DNA of 20,176 bases from a virus: positions 1-20,176 of IMG/VR virus record IMGVR_UViG_3300035698_008681; one strand, given 5' to 3'. Positions 7,820 to 14,305 of this stretch are shown here, piece after piece. Positions within the stretch are counted from its first letter, which is position 1, and the number at the start of each line of letters is the position of its first letter. The notes below the pieces were generated by a model, which was not told the DNA's origin, made no database searches, and saw only the letters and a program-made list of their open reading frames with translations. The translations under genes were made by a program, and so were the position numbers.

Positions 7820-8198
7820 AATCGAAGCACCTCCCGTAAAGGTCCATGTAGGGTTTCATGTCGTACCCGTTGATAGGGTCCCACCAGTCGGGCTTACGAG
7901 CCTGATCATTAAATTCAATAGCCACCGTGAGGTACGCGATGACTTCAACAGCTAGCGCAGCGTTGGGGTCTGCGGCTGCTCCTTGTGGTAGGTAAACAGA
8001 CTTGAGTGCGCCCATGCGAATCTGTGCACCGATGGTAGGTACGTTGAACAGGAAACGACCTTTATACCGCTTTTTGTGTTTACCAACGACGTCGATTTCG
8101 AACCAAGTAGCAGCCGTTAGCTTCTCAGCAACAGCCTTCTTTTCTTGTGGTTCTTCGAGTGCACGAAGTGCCTCTTCTGGGTCTACTAGCTTCTTCAT
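7662..8198 (-). CDS. Tail assembly chaperone, upstream (G-like) frame
   Basis: The 178-residue product sits between tube and tape measure, where tail assembly chaperones are found. Residues 30-125 look like a folded domain: WFEIDVVGKHKKRYKGRF, a LPQGAAADPNAALAVEVIAYLTVAIE helix split across 70-95, and KPDWWDP at 102-108, typical of chaperone G proteins. After about residue 130 the sequence becomes glycine/arginine/glutamate-rich and looks like an out-of-frame reading, which fits a protein whose coding information passes to the overlapping frame. The start ATG 8198 is preceded by AAGGAG (8205-8210) with six bases of spacing; five of those six bases lie in the arm of a perfect 12-bp hairpin, so translation may be structurally controlled. 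Confidence 0.83.
   Translation of the reverse strand: MKKLVDPEEALRALEEPQEKKAVAEKLTAATWFEIDVVGKHKKRYKGRFLFNVPTIGAQIRMGALKSVYLPQGAAADPNAALAVEVIAYLTVAIEFNDQARKPDWWDPINGYDMKPYMDLYGRCFDYEARFHGGEDERSGVREEAGAQGVRPGDAEAPLGSEVQPPAKRRETLTGDGA
7805..7811 (-). other. Candidate +1 ribosomal slip site (CGA UUU C)
   Basis: In the upstream chaperone frame the codons CGA-UUU-CAC occur here. A peptidyl-tRNA-Phe (anticodon GAA) can re-pair from UUU to UUC by moving +1, which places the ribosome in the downstream frame at ACG. The fused product would join the arginine-phenylalanine pair to TEERTSV. This is a mechanistic inference; other positions in the overlap could also serve, and frameshifting may not occur at all if the internal start is used. 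Confidence 0.3.
7829..7835 (-). promoter_or_regulatory. Internal Shine-Dalgarno for the downstream chaperone frame
   Basis: GGGAGGT on the coding strand lies within the upstream chaperone gene, nine bases before ATG 7819. It is one of the better ribosome-binding sites in the window and supports independent initiation of the T-like frame. It could also act as a frameshift stimulator. Confidence 0.5.
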
Positions 8199-8205
8199 AA
8201 AGTAC

Positions 8206-8237
8206 TCCTTAGGGCCCTGAGTCTTGGGCCCTAAGGA
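8206..8237 (-). promoter_or_regulatory. Perfect 12-bp hairpin between tube and chaperone genes, overlapping the ribosome-binding site
   Basis: On the plus strand the arms are TCCTTAGGGCCC (8206-8217) and GGGCCCTAAGGA (8226-8237), with an 8-base loop (8218-8225). On the transcript the stem starts five bases after the tube stop codon, and its 3' arm contains UAAGGA, most of the chaperone Shine-Dalgarno. The hairpin is not followed by a U tract on either strand, so it is a poor intrinsic terminator. Likely roles are protecting the 3' end of the tube message, an RNase processing site, or masking the chaperone ribosome-binding site to keep chaperone output far below tube output. Confidence 0.8.
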
Positions 8238-8242
8238 ACATA

Positions 8243-8677
8243 CTACTGGATCTCGGATTCGTCGCGGATACGGATAGCGACAAACTCAACGTCGGTCATG
8301 ATAACGCTTCGGTTACCGATATTGATGCTGTACCGAGTGGCTTTCACCCGCTCGATGTTAGCAAGTACCAGCCCTGTCGAAGGCATCTCAATGGTGGCCG
8401 TAGCCTCCCCGCGCGTGATGATTTCCTCAAGCGTGGGGAAGATAACGATACCTTCATGCTTTTTGATGCTGTTCGTTTGGAGACGAACCTTCTGCGCACT
8501 GAAAGTAACGCGGTACGCCGTGGGGACGTGCTCCGCGACATCGAACTGGCCAAGCGGTTCAATGGGTTCGTGTGCAATCTCTTCCGAGTAGTTGGCCCCT
8601 GTGGCGTAACCCACAGGAACGCCATCGAAGTAGAACCTAACTACGGCGCCTGATAGCGCCAATCCTCGTGATGCCAT
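8243..8677 (-). CDS. Tail tube protein
   Basis: This 144-residue protein directly follows the sheath gene and precedes the chaperones, the conserved place of the tail tube (inner tube) subunit in contractile phages. It is predicted to be almost all beta, with an alternating pattern: VVRFYFDGVPVGYATG (13-28), an EEIAHEP-PLGQ loop near 32-43, YRVTFSAQKVRLQ (54-66), and a closing pair RYSINIGNRSVIMTDVEF. Length and pattern match tube proteins of the Mu/P2/PBSX type (about 110-160 residues). A clear AGGAG (8684-8688) sits six bases before ATG 8677, consistent with very high expression. Confidence 0.9.
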   Translation of the reverse strand: MASRGLALSGAVVRFYFDGVPVGYATGANYSEEIAHEPIEPLGQFDVAEHVPTAYRVTFSAQKVRLQTNSIKKHEGIVIFPTLEEIITRGEATATIEMPSTGLVLANIERVKATRYSINIGNRSVIMTDVEFVAIRIRDESEIQ

Positions 8678-8689
8678 GACAGGCTCCTA

Positions 8690-10963
8690 TTAGGCAGCCG
8701 CGCGAAGCGGTACCAAGTGAACGGTTGCAAGAATGAAGTTGATTGGCGTGACAGGCGCGATTTCAACGCTTAGCAAGAAGACGTCACCTACCTGTTCTAC
8801 GGTGAGAGTTTCGAGCTTGTAGGCCGCGATGATCCCGTCCTTGACCTGCCGCTCCAGTGCATCGGCAGCGAGGCCCTTGATGACGCCAACACTGGCAATC
8901 AGGCCACGGTCGCCAATCTTTTGGTCAACAGACTCTCGAAGGTTGAATGTCGAAGCGTTCGCCGACTCGTTGGCGCTCATTTCAACGAAGACGAGGTTGT
9001 TGGACTGCAGGTGAGTCGTCACCGAGCGAACCCAGCGAATGCCCTTGCCGTCCTTCTTTTCGCTAATCATCGCGCCGCCATCGATTAGCAAGTCACCGTT
9101 GTTCTCTCGGCTCCAAGAAGCGTCGTTACGGACATCGACTGCGTTGATGATTTTACGGGTGAGTGGCTCTCCAATAGGCGAGCCAGCCTGCATACCTGCC
9201 GCGATACAAGCCAGGAAGTGCGGGGCGAACCAAGTGAACTCGCCCGTGACACTGTGCAAGCGCTTCACTTCTTCGCTGATAGCGCTGAGGTGTCGCGTAT
9301 TGAGTGCTTGGGTCTGGGCCAGGAAGTTCGTAAGAGTCTCACCGCGACCAGCAGCAGTACCAATACCAACATATCCATTCGCCTCGCTAGCACCTGCACC
9401 CGCGCGCCAGATCAAGTGCTCCAGCAAGAGCGAGTGAACCGCAGGGTCTTGGGAAAGAACAACAATCGTGTTTGCCCGTCGCTTGCGCAGCAAGTTGAAA
9501 GCAGCCTGCCACTCGGCAATCGTAGTCACGCCTTCGATACCACCAGCTAGGTAAATCGAAGCGATAGAGTTAGCAGGTACAGCACCAGCGCCTACAGCCC
9601 GCTCCGCTGTTACCAGCTGCGAGTTTTGGTTGAGAGCGTTGATGAACGTGTTTAGGTCTGCTGTGAAAGCAGCAGTCGCCAGAAGCGAAACCGCAGGACT
9701 GTAGTCCAAAGCAGTAACAAGCAACGTGGTTGCGTCGGTTGCTAGAGGGAACGCAGTCATGCCCACAAGAGCATTCAAGCGATCAGTGAGTCTCCGGACA
9801 GTCCGGAAGGTAGAGGCTGGTGCGCTGACTGCGTTGATGGCCACCGTAACAGTGCGTGCGACTGCGAAGTCTCCAAGTGCCAGAACCCGAAGTTCGCCCG
9901 AGAAGGTGGTCGCGCCTACAACAGGCGTAGTGCCCGCGGTCATGTCGAACACTTCGCCCTGGTTTGCGCTTGCTGCGCTGAGTCCGAAGAGCCCAACGTC
10001 GCCCGCTGTGTTGGTATCGATAGAGACCGTAGCTACCCCTCCCGCAGGTGAGTTAGTAAGTAGCACCACGCCGCGTGCTAGCACTGCAGCGGCCAGCGAA
10101 GCGATAGCGTTAGCGCCCGTGTCCTCAAGGGCCACAGTACCTGCAGCCGCAGCGCTAAGCGTAACGCCTAGGACCTTCGTCCAGTCTGTGCGCGCCGTGA
10201 GTACAGCCGTCGTGCCGTTCAGTGCGACAGTCTCTTGAACTGCCACGCCGCCAGCGATGCCGTAGACCGTCGCAGACTGCGTAGTATCCGCCGCGTTGTC
10301 GGACTCAAGCGAAACAGCGCTAGGGAACCCCGCAGGGGCCGTGGCTGTCATCTCAGCGCCCAGACCTGTCTCGGCCTTGGTTGCTGCAGCTACGAAGCCT
10401 GAAGCAGAGACAGCACCCGTGATAGTATCAAAGCCGTCAGCGCCTGGTGTGTAGAGCAGCGTAAACGCCGGCTCGCCTCCAACGTCATCGAAAGTCTCGA
10501 CCGTATCTTCAAAGGTGACGACAATTTGCTTACCTTCCGTAGTACCTGCGGCAACGTCGATAGAGATTTGTACCGTGCGCTGGCCGTAGTCGCGCGCAAA
10601 GATCACAGCAGAGTCGTTAGACCCCGCATCGACAAGCGTAACTGTCGACTGCGTAGCAGGGTTTACCTTGATGGGGATGATCTTCTGAGCACCACCAGGG
10701 ATGGCTTCATCCTGCGAGGGGTTGAACGCCATAAGCGCTCCTTCGCGTAGGTCTCCAGAAACATATTGATTCTGAACGGACTGCGGGTTAGACAGGTCGT
10801 TCTCGACGCTGACCGTAAGTGGTTGTCCACCTTCGGCAGTGCCTAGCAACGCTACGATACCAACGGCACTAGGGCCTGCGGCGTCGAGCGCTGTAGCGTC
10901 GATTTTAGTTGCGGTTTGGGGGACAACGATACGCCGTCCATTGAAGAAAACACTGGTAGCCAT
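8690..10963 (-). CDS. Tail sheath protein with an inserted Ig-like decoration
   Basis: This is the contractile sheath subunit, which surrounds the tube and shortens on infection. The C-terminal half is diagnostic: ASIYLAGGIEG, WQAAFNLLRKRRANTIVVL, a later FLACIAAGMQAGSPIGEPL, NNGDLLIDGGAMI, and the terminal tube-contacting strand region ending in INFILATVHLV. At 757 residues it is longer than T4 gp18 (659) and much longer than P2 FI (about 396). The excess appears as a beta-rich, alanine/threonine-rich segment at about 215-372, including TVYGIAGGVAVQETVALNG and GVTLSAAAAGTVALED, a pattern seen in Ig-like inserts of phage virion proteins. The Shine-Dalgarno AAGGAGG (10971-10977) is the strongest here and overlaps the stop codon of the preceding gene. 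Confidence 0.92.
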   Translation of the reverse strand: MATSVFFNGRRIVVPQTATKIDATALDAAGPSAVGIVALLGTAEGGQPLTVSVENDLSNPQSVQNQYVSGDLREGALMAFNPSQDEAIPGGAQKIIPIKVNPATQSTVTLVDAGSNDSAVIFARDYGQRTVQISIDVAAGTTEGKQIVVTFEDTVETFDDVGGEPAFTLLYTPGADGFDTITGAVSASGFVAAATKAETGLGAEMTATAPAGFPSAVSLESDNAADTTQSATVYGIAGGVAVQETVALNGTTAVLTARTDWTKVLGVTLSAAAAGTVALEDTGANAIASLAAAVLARGVVLLTNSPAGGVATVSIDTNTAGDVGLFGLSAASANQGEVFDMTAGTTPVVGATTFSGELRVLALGDFAVARTVTVAINAVSAPASTFRTVRRLTDRLNALVGMTAFPLATDATTLLVTALDYSPAVSLLATAAFTADLNTFINALNQNSQLVTAERAVGAGAVPANSIASIYLAGGIEGVTTIAEWQAAFNLLRKRRANTIVVLSQDPAVHSLLLEHLIWRAGAGASEANGYVGIGTAAGRGETLTNFLAQTQALNTRHLSAISEEVKRLHSVTGEFTWFAPHFLACIAAGMQAGSPIGEPLTRKIINAVDVRNDASWSRENNGDLLIDGGAMISEKKDGKGIRWVRSVTTHLQSNNLVFVEMSANESANASTFNLRESVDQKIGDRGLIASVGVIKGLAADALERQVKDGIIAAYKLETLTVEQVGDVFLLSVEIAPVTPINFILATVHLVPLRAAA

Positions 10964-10975
10964 GGGTAGTCCTCC

Positions 10976-11269
10976 TTATCCTCTAGGGGTTGCTTTGAAA
11001 GCTTCAAAAGCCGCATCCCATTGGGCGCGGGTTAGTTGTTTGTACTCAAGCAAAATGCCTTCTGAGAACAGAAAGGCCTTCACCAGGGGGCTGTCGAGTT
11101 GCGTACGGAAGGCTTGCTGAATCGTAAGAACAGGCTCCCGATCAGGTAGCGCTGTGACAGGCTTTCGGCCTGCTTTCGTTGATACGCGCCTAGGTAGCTC
11201 GACTTCCGCGGTAGCCACTTCGCCGACTGGAACCCGAAGCGGCTCCTTCTCAGTTTTTCGCCTGCTCAT
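10976..11269 (-). CDS. Small protein of unknown function between tail terminator and sheath
   Basis: The 97-residue product has a basic, proline-containing N-terminal third that looks disordered and a helical C-terminal half (about 45-95, including IQQAFRTQLDSPLVKAFLF and LTRAQWDAAFEAF). I do not recognise a family. The start ATG 11269 follows the previous stop by one base and has a GGGAGAG Shine-Dalgarno. Its TAA is part of the sheath ribosome-binding site (TAAGGAGG), so the two are translated in tandem. A role in sheath or tail assembly is suggested by position only. Confidence 0.75.
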   Translation of the reverse strand: MSRRKTEKEPLRVPVGEVATAEVELPRRVSTKAGRKPVTALPDREPVLTIQQAFRTQLDSPLVKAFLFSEGILLEYKQLTRAQWDAAFEAFKATPRG

Positions 11270-11270
11270 T

Positions 11271-12071
11271 TCACTCTCCCTGAATAAAAGTCTTTACCTG
11301 GCCCTGGAGGCCGTCTACATTCACGTCATCGCGGTAGATACCGCCTACTCGAAGCTTAGAACCGTCCTTATGCTGCATAAGCTTGGGGATGGACTGAACC
11401 ACTTGGAAACTCACTGTTAGAACTCGGGCAAACACGTTGTCCGGAAGATACATCTCTTCAGGGTTTAGCTCGCCCCCTGAGAAGGTCATTCCTACGAGCC
11501 CAGCGCATTTTAGCGCCTCACGGCCCCCAAAAAGGATGAACTTAGCAAGATGATAGAGGTAGAGCGTTTGGTCTGGATTCTGGGCAGCTACGTAGATAGT
11601 TACGTTCTGATCGAAGAAGCCGCCAACGTACTCCTGCGCCTCGCCTCCTGGTGCGTTTTCCCCTGGCAAAGTCTGGCCAAGGTAGTCTCCCATGAGGTTG
11701 GTGTCCGACTCAGCGTCGCTCGACAGAACGACCGAAAAGACAGGCCAAGATCCTGTCGTACGTGGGTACCCCAAAATGACCCTTGGTGGGTTCGTTTGGA
11801 AGTTACTAACGTATGAGTCTCTTTCTTCGCTTTCTGCCTCAAACGACGGATCGAAAAAGTGACTGAAGAACCTAGTAAGTTCAGATTCGTCCGCAGCAAG
11901 GCGGTCAACCTCGTCCTTCAGAGCCGTCTTTATCATGCGCTCAGGAAGGACAATCGCCGTGCGTTGCTCTGCGCTGGGAGGACCGTCAAAGAACGGCTCA
12001 GTAAAGCGGGAGTCTCCCTTCGCAGTGGAAGCACTACCGAGATTGCGAAGGATTCTGTCTTTACGGCTCAT
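11271..12071 (-). CDS. Probable tail terminator or tail completion protein
   Basis: The 266-residue protein lies between an HK97-gp10-like gene and the tail sheath, where the protein capping the top of the tail is normally encoded. The N-terminal 90 residues are polar and helical. The rest is mixed alpha/beta: PPRVILGYPRTTGSWPVFSV, then QNVTIYVAAQNPDQTLYLYHLAKFILF at 155-181, and a last strand pair FARVLTVSFQVVQSIPKLM. The middle helix between strands, with a Y-x-x-x-K/L-x-x-I pattern, resembles tail terminator and neck folds, but I cannot name a family. Its ATG overlaps the upstream TGA (ATGA), indicating coupled translation. Confidence 0.6.
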   Translation of the reverse strand: MSRKDRILRNLGSASTAKGDSRFTEPFFDGPPSAEQRTAIVLPERMIKTALKDEVDRLAADESELTRFFSHFFDPSFEAESEERDSYVSNFQTNPPRVILGYPRTTGSWPVFSVVLSSDAESDTNLMGDYLGQTLPGENAPGGEAQEYVGGFFDQNVTIYVAAQNPDQTLYLYHLAKFILFGGREALKCAGLVGMTFSGGELNPEEMYLPDNVFARVLTVSFQVVQSIPKLMQHKDGSKLRVGGIYRDDVNVDGLQGQVKTFIQGE

Positions 12072-12865
12072 AACTTGCCCTTGGTTGACTGGAGTACAAG
12101 CGCGCCCGCAATCTTACCGAGGTACCTGTGAACGTCCTTCGCAAGATGACGCGCCTTGATACCCGGATGAATCCAGTGTTTCCCAGGATCGTTAGTATGT
12201 TGACTGATCGTCCTGAAGGTCGTGTATCCCGTGGTCTGAATACCCTTTTTGGTAGCCTTACCCTTGCGTTGCATACCTGTGTAGATGCTTGTGGAGTGCC
12301 ACGGCTGCTCTTTGCGGTTCAGGATGTCACGAGCTTGCTTGCCCATCTTCATACCTGGGTGCAGGCGCTCGCCGTGCACGCGCGTAGCGCCGCCCTGGTT
12401 GCTTACGGGAGCGCCAGGCCTCGACAGCGACGGCGCCAGCTTCTTAGCAACTGCGTGGATCGCCGTAGGCATGGGGATACCCACGTTGCGGCCTCCAGTA
12501 CCAGGGGTGCCGTGCCGAAACGGAATCGACATGTACTTACCGTTCTTACCTGTCTTGGCCTTAGGGCTCGTCAGGAGCCACTCGCGCATGTCTCCGCCCT
12601 TGAAGCCCTGCTCCACCATGTTGGGGAGCTTACCGTTCAGGCTGAGGATTGCTTTGTCACCTTTGTCCTCGCGCTGCAGTCCGTTCACGTAGTCACGAGA
12701 AGTGGACCGCAGCTTGTTCTTAGCGAGCTTCTGCCACTTCGCCATAGCAGCTGTCGCTAGCCCATTCACAATGCGCGTACGGTCCGCCGAGTGAGGCAGC
12801 GCTGCTAGTATGGTCGCCTTAGCCCCGTCGAGGCTTACGGAAACAAGTGGGGGCTTCTTAGCCAA
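12068..12865 (-). CDS. HK97-gp10-like head-tail connector / tail completion protein
   Basis: This 265-residue lysine/arginine-rich protein ends with HWIHPGIKARHLAKD (about 230-244), the W-x-x-PG-x-x-A-R motif near the C-terminus of HK97 gp10-family proteins, which join heads and tails. An upstream segment (PNMVEQGFKGGDM, 81-93) also matches the V-E-x-G pattern of that family. The reading frame begins with TTG at 12865, which overlaps the previous stop by eight bases and is preceded by GAAGGT; no in-frame ATG follows until residue 41, so TTG is the best start. At 265 residues it is about twice the typical length, with an extra basic central region (100-220). Confidence 0.7.
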   Translation of the reverse strand: MAKKPPLVSVSLDGAKATILAALPHSADRTRIVNGLATAAMAKWQKLAKNKLRSTSRDYVNGLQREDKGDKAILSLNGKLPNMVEQGFKGGDMREWLLTSPKAKTGKNGKYMSIPFRHGTPGTGGRNVGIPMPTAIHAVAKKLAPSLSRPGAPVSNQGGATRVHGERLHPGMKMGKQARDILNRKEQPWHSTSIYTGMQRKGKATKKGIQTTGYTTFRTISQHTNDPGKHWIHPGIKARHLAKDVHRYLGKIAGALVLQSTKGKL

Positions 12866-13763
12866 GTGGTAGACCTTCGGGCCCGAAACCCGAGGGTACC
12901 GAGACGATGGGGTCCATTGAAGGCACCCCGTTAGAGTTAGTTAGGAAGTCTAGTTTTGCCATGGCTTGTACAGGGTGCGCAATCACGCGGTCTGTACCTC
13001 CGCCTTTTCGCCCTGAAACGTCGTCTCGGGTGACGTGCATCCAAGACATGATCATGTAGATAGGGTGGTAGTCATAGTGGACGCTGACCACGGCTTTATC
13101 AGGTACTACGCGGTTTCCATGAGGGAGCCACTTGATCCAGCCTTCCTTGGTCACCTGGAAGTGAATGTCCTTCTCCAGGAAAGCCATTGTCCCGTCCGAG
13201 TTACGATAAACCAGAGCGGCTATGTCTAATATCCGGAAGCGCGCGCTGTCCACTCCGTCGGGGAGTACTTGTCTACGTCCCCTGCGGTTGCCCTTTATTA
13301 GCAACTCGTTCATGGGGATCATGGCGTCGCGCATTTCCAAGCTATCGCGGTAACCTAGTCGGTACTGCGGCTCCAGCGTGACGTTGACGCTGCCCTCTTG
13401 GTACAGACCGAACTTCTCGTAGATGCTGGTCTTCTTATCGAACTGCATCATGAGCGCCTGGATCTGCTGAGGCTGAACGTAGATGTAGCCGTCGCCTCCG
13501 CAGGCGTCACAGTCCAATACGGCTTGCTCTGTCTCTGGATTGAAGCAAGGGCATAACAAAGCTTTCCGCCAAACGACGTACTTGCCGTGTTGGCGAATGA
13601 CGCGAACGAACTCGCCTTCACTCCAGTCCGCCCGAATCTTGCTCTTACCAAGCTCGTCCCCCTTAGAGGTTTGGACTGCGCCTGTGGTGTACGGGATTTC
13701 GACGGACCTGCCTGAATCTAGGCGTGGCGCTGCGGGTGCAATCTTCTTAGAACTCAAGGCCAT
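12858..13763 (-). CDS. Neck/head-closure structural protein with a zinc-binding cysteine cluster
   Basis: This 301-residue product lies in the connector region. Residues about 70-93 hold LCPCFNPETEQAVLDCDACGG, with a C-x-C ... C-x-x-C spacing and a following GDGYIY, a compact zinc-ribbon motif found in some phage neck proteins. The C-terminal half is beta-rich (VVSVHYDYHPIYMIMSW). I chose ATG 13763 rather than a GTG 21 bases upstream, because ATG has GGGAAGAAG just before it. The start lies inside the last codons of the HNH endonuclease gene (overlap of 17 bases), so the ribosome-binding site is embedded in that gene. A specific stopper or adaptor name cannot be given. Confidence 0.7.
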   Translation of the reverse strand: MALSSKKIAPAAPRLDSGRSVEIPYTTGAVQTSKGDELGKSKIRADWSEGEFVRVIRQHGKYVVWRKALLCPCFNPETEQAVLDCDACGGDGYIYVQPQQIQALMMQFDKKTSIYEKFGLYQEGSVNVTLEPQYRLGYRDSLEMRDAMIPMNELLIKGNRRGRRQVLPDGVDSARFRILDIAALVYRNSDGTMAFLEKDIHFQVTKEGWIKWLPHGNRVVPDKAVVSVHYDYHPIYMIMSWMHVTRDDVSGRKGGGTDRVIAHPVQAMAKLDFLTNSNGVPSMDPIVSVPSGFGPEGLPLG

Positions 13764-14286
13764 CTTCTTCCCAAGTAACAGCACGCACTATCTGCGAGAC
13801 TGCAGGTTGCGATATGCCAAACTTAGCAGCGAGCTGCACTTGCGTCGCCCCTTCGAGGTATTCTGCGCGAAGTTGCCGTACTTTCACCCAAGTCATGATG
13901 GAGTGTGGTCGCATTTCGCCTCGGGTGTGTCTTCGTTTAGCAACACAATCTCTTGCGTTGTCAGCTTGTGTACTTAGCTGTAAATGATCTGGGTTTACGC
14001 AGGCGCGCACATCACACTTGTGCATAACCACCATGCCTTTAGGAACAGGGCCTTTGTGAAGCATGTAGCTAGCTACATGTGCTCCGACCTTCGTGGTGAT
14101 AGGCTCGCCTGGCTTGGTCCTTAGCCCTATATTACCATAGCCAGTGCCTGCTGTGCTTCCTGTCCATAACTGGCAGCCGTTCCCATTAGATGCAGCTACT
14201 TTTGGGTAGAATCGTTGTGCTAGTGTTAGTGCTCGCCTGGTCAGGTTGTACTTAGCTCGTGCTGCTGCCGTTCTATCTCTTGCCAT
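13747..14286 (-). CDS. HNH homing-type endonuclease with C-terminal helix-turn-helix
   Basis: The 179-residue protein has the free-standing phage HNH layout. C38-x-LWTG and GYGNI (38-53) are followed by AHVASYMLHKGPVP (69-82) and MHKCDVRACVNPDHLQLST (88-106), giving the HNH catalytic core (H89 region, N98, H101) with cysteines 91 and 96 that may bind zinc. Residues 135-170 (RAEYLEGATQVQLAAKFGIS, then QPAVSQIV) form a helix-turn-helix for DNA recognition. Such enzymes cut a site in related genomes lacking the gene and spread by repair. It separates two connector genes and overlaps the next by 17 bases. No Shine-Dalgarno precedes ATG 14286, so expression is probably low. Confidence 0.9.
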   Translation of the reverse strand: MARDRTAAARAKYNLTRRALTLAQRFYPKVAASNGNGCQLWTGSTAGTGYGNIGLRTKPGEPITTKVGAHVASYMLHKGPVPKGMVVMHKCDVRACVNPDHLQLSTQADNARDCVAKRRHTRGEMRPHSIMTWVKVRQLRAEYLEGATQVQLAAKFGISQPAVSQIVRAVTWEEDGLEF

Positions 14287-14305
14287 GTAGTATTACAACA
14301 TGAGT

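Noticed and set aside
8206-8237. The perfect hairpin as a Rho-independent terminator
   Set aside because: No run of T follows the stem on either strand, and the downstream chaperone and tape measure genes need read-through. I kept it as a regulatory or processing hairpin.
2536-11805. TTACTAAC words resembling the yeast splicing branch point (near 2538, 4240 and 11800)
   Set aside because: All lie within intact coding frames that need no splicing, with no intron boundaries; they probably share the cause of the TTAGCAA excess.
12128-12760. A 210-codon plus-strand frame, and another plus-strand frame at 9726-10238
   Set aside because: Both are antisense shadows of the HK97-gp10-like and sheath genes, without motifs or ribosome-binding sites.
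12876-12887. 12-base palindrome TTCGGGCCCGAA near the TTG start of the HK97-gp10-like gene
   Set aside because: It has no loop, lies in the coding end of the neck gene, and GGGCCC is common across the window, so a specific role is not supported.
14284-14302. Short inverted repeat CATGT...ACATG around the HNH start as a homing site
   Set aside because: The five-base arms are too short to distinguish from chance without an empty-site relative.
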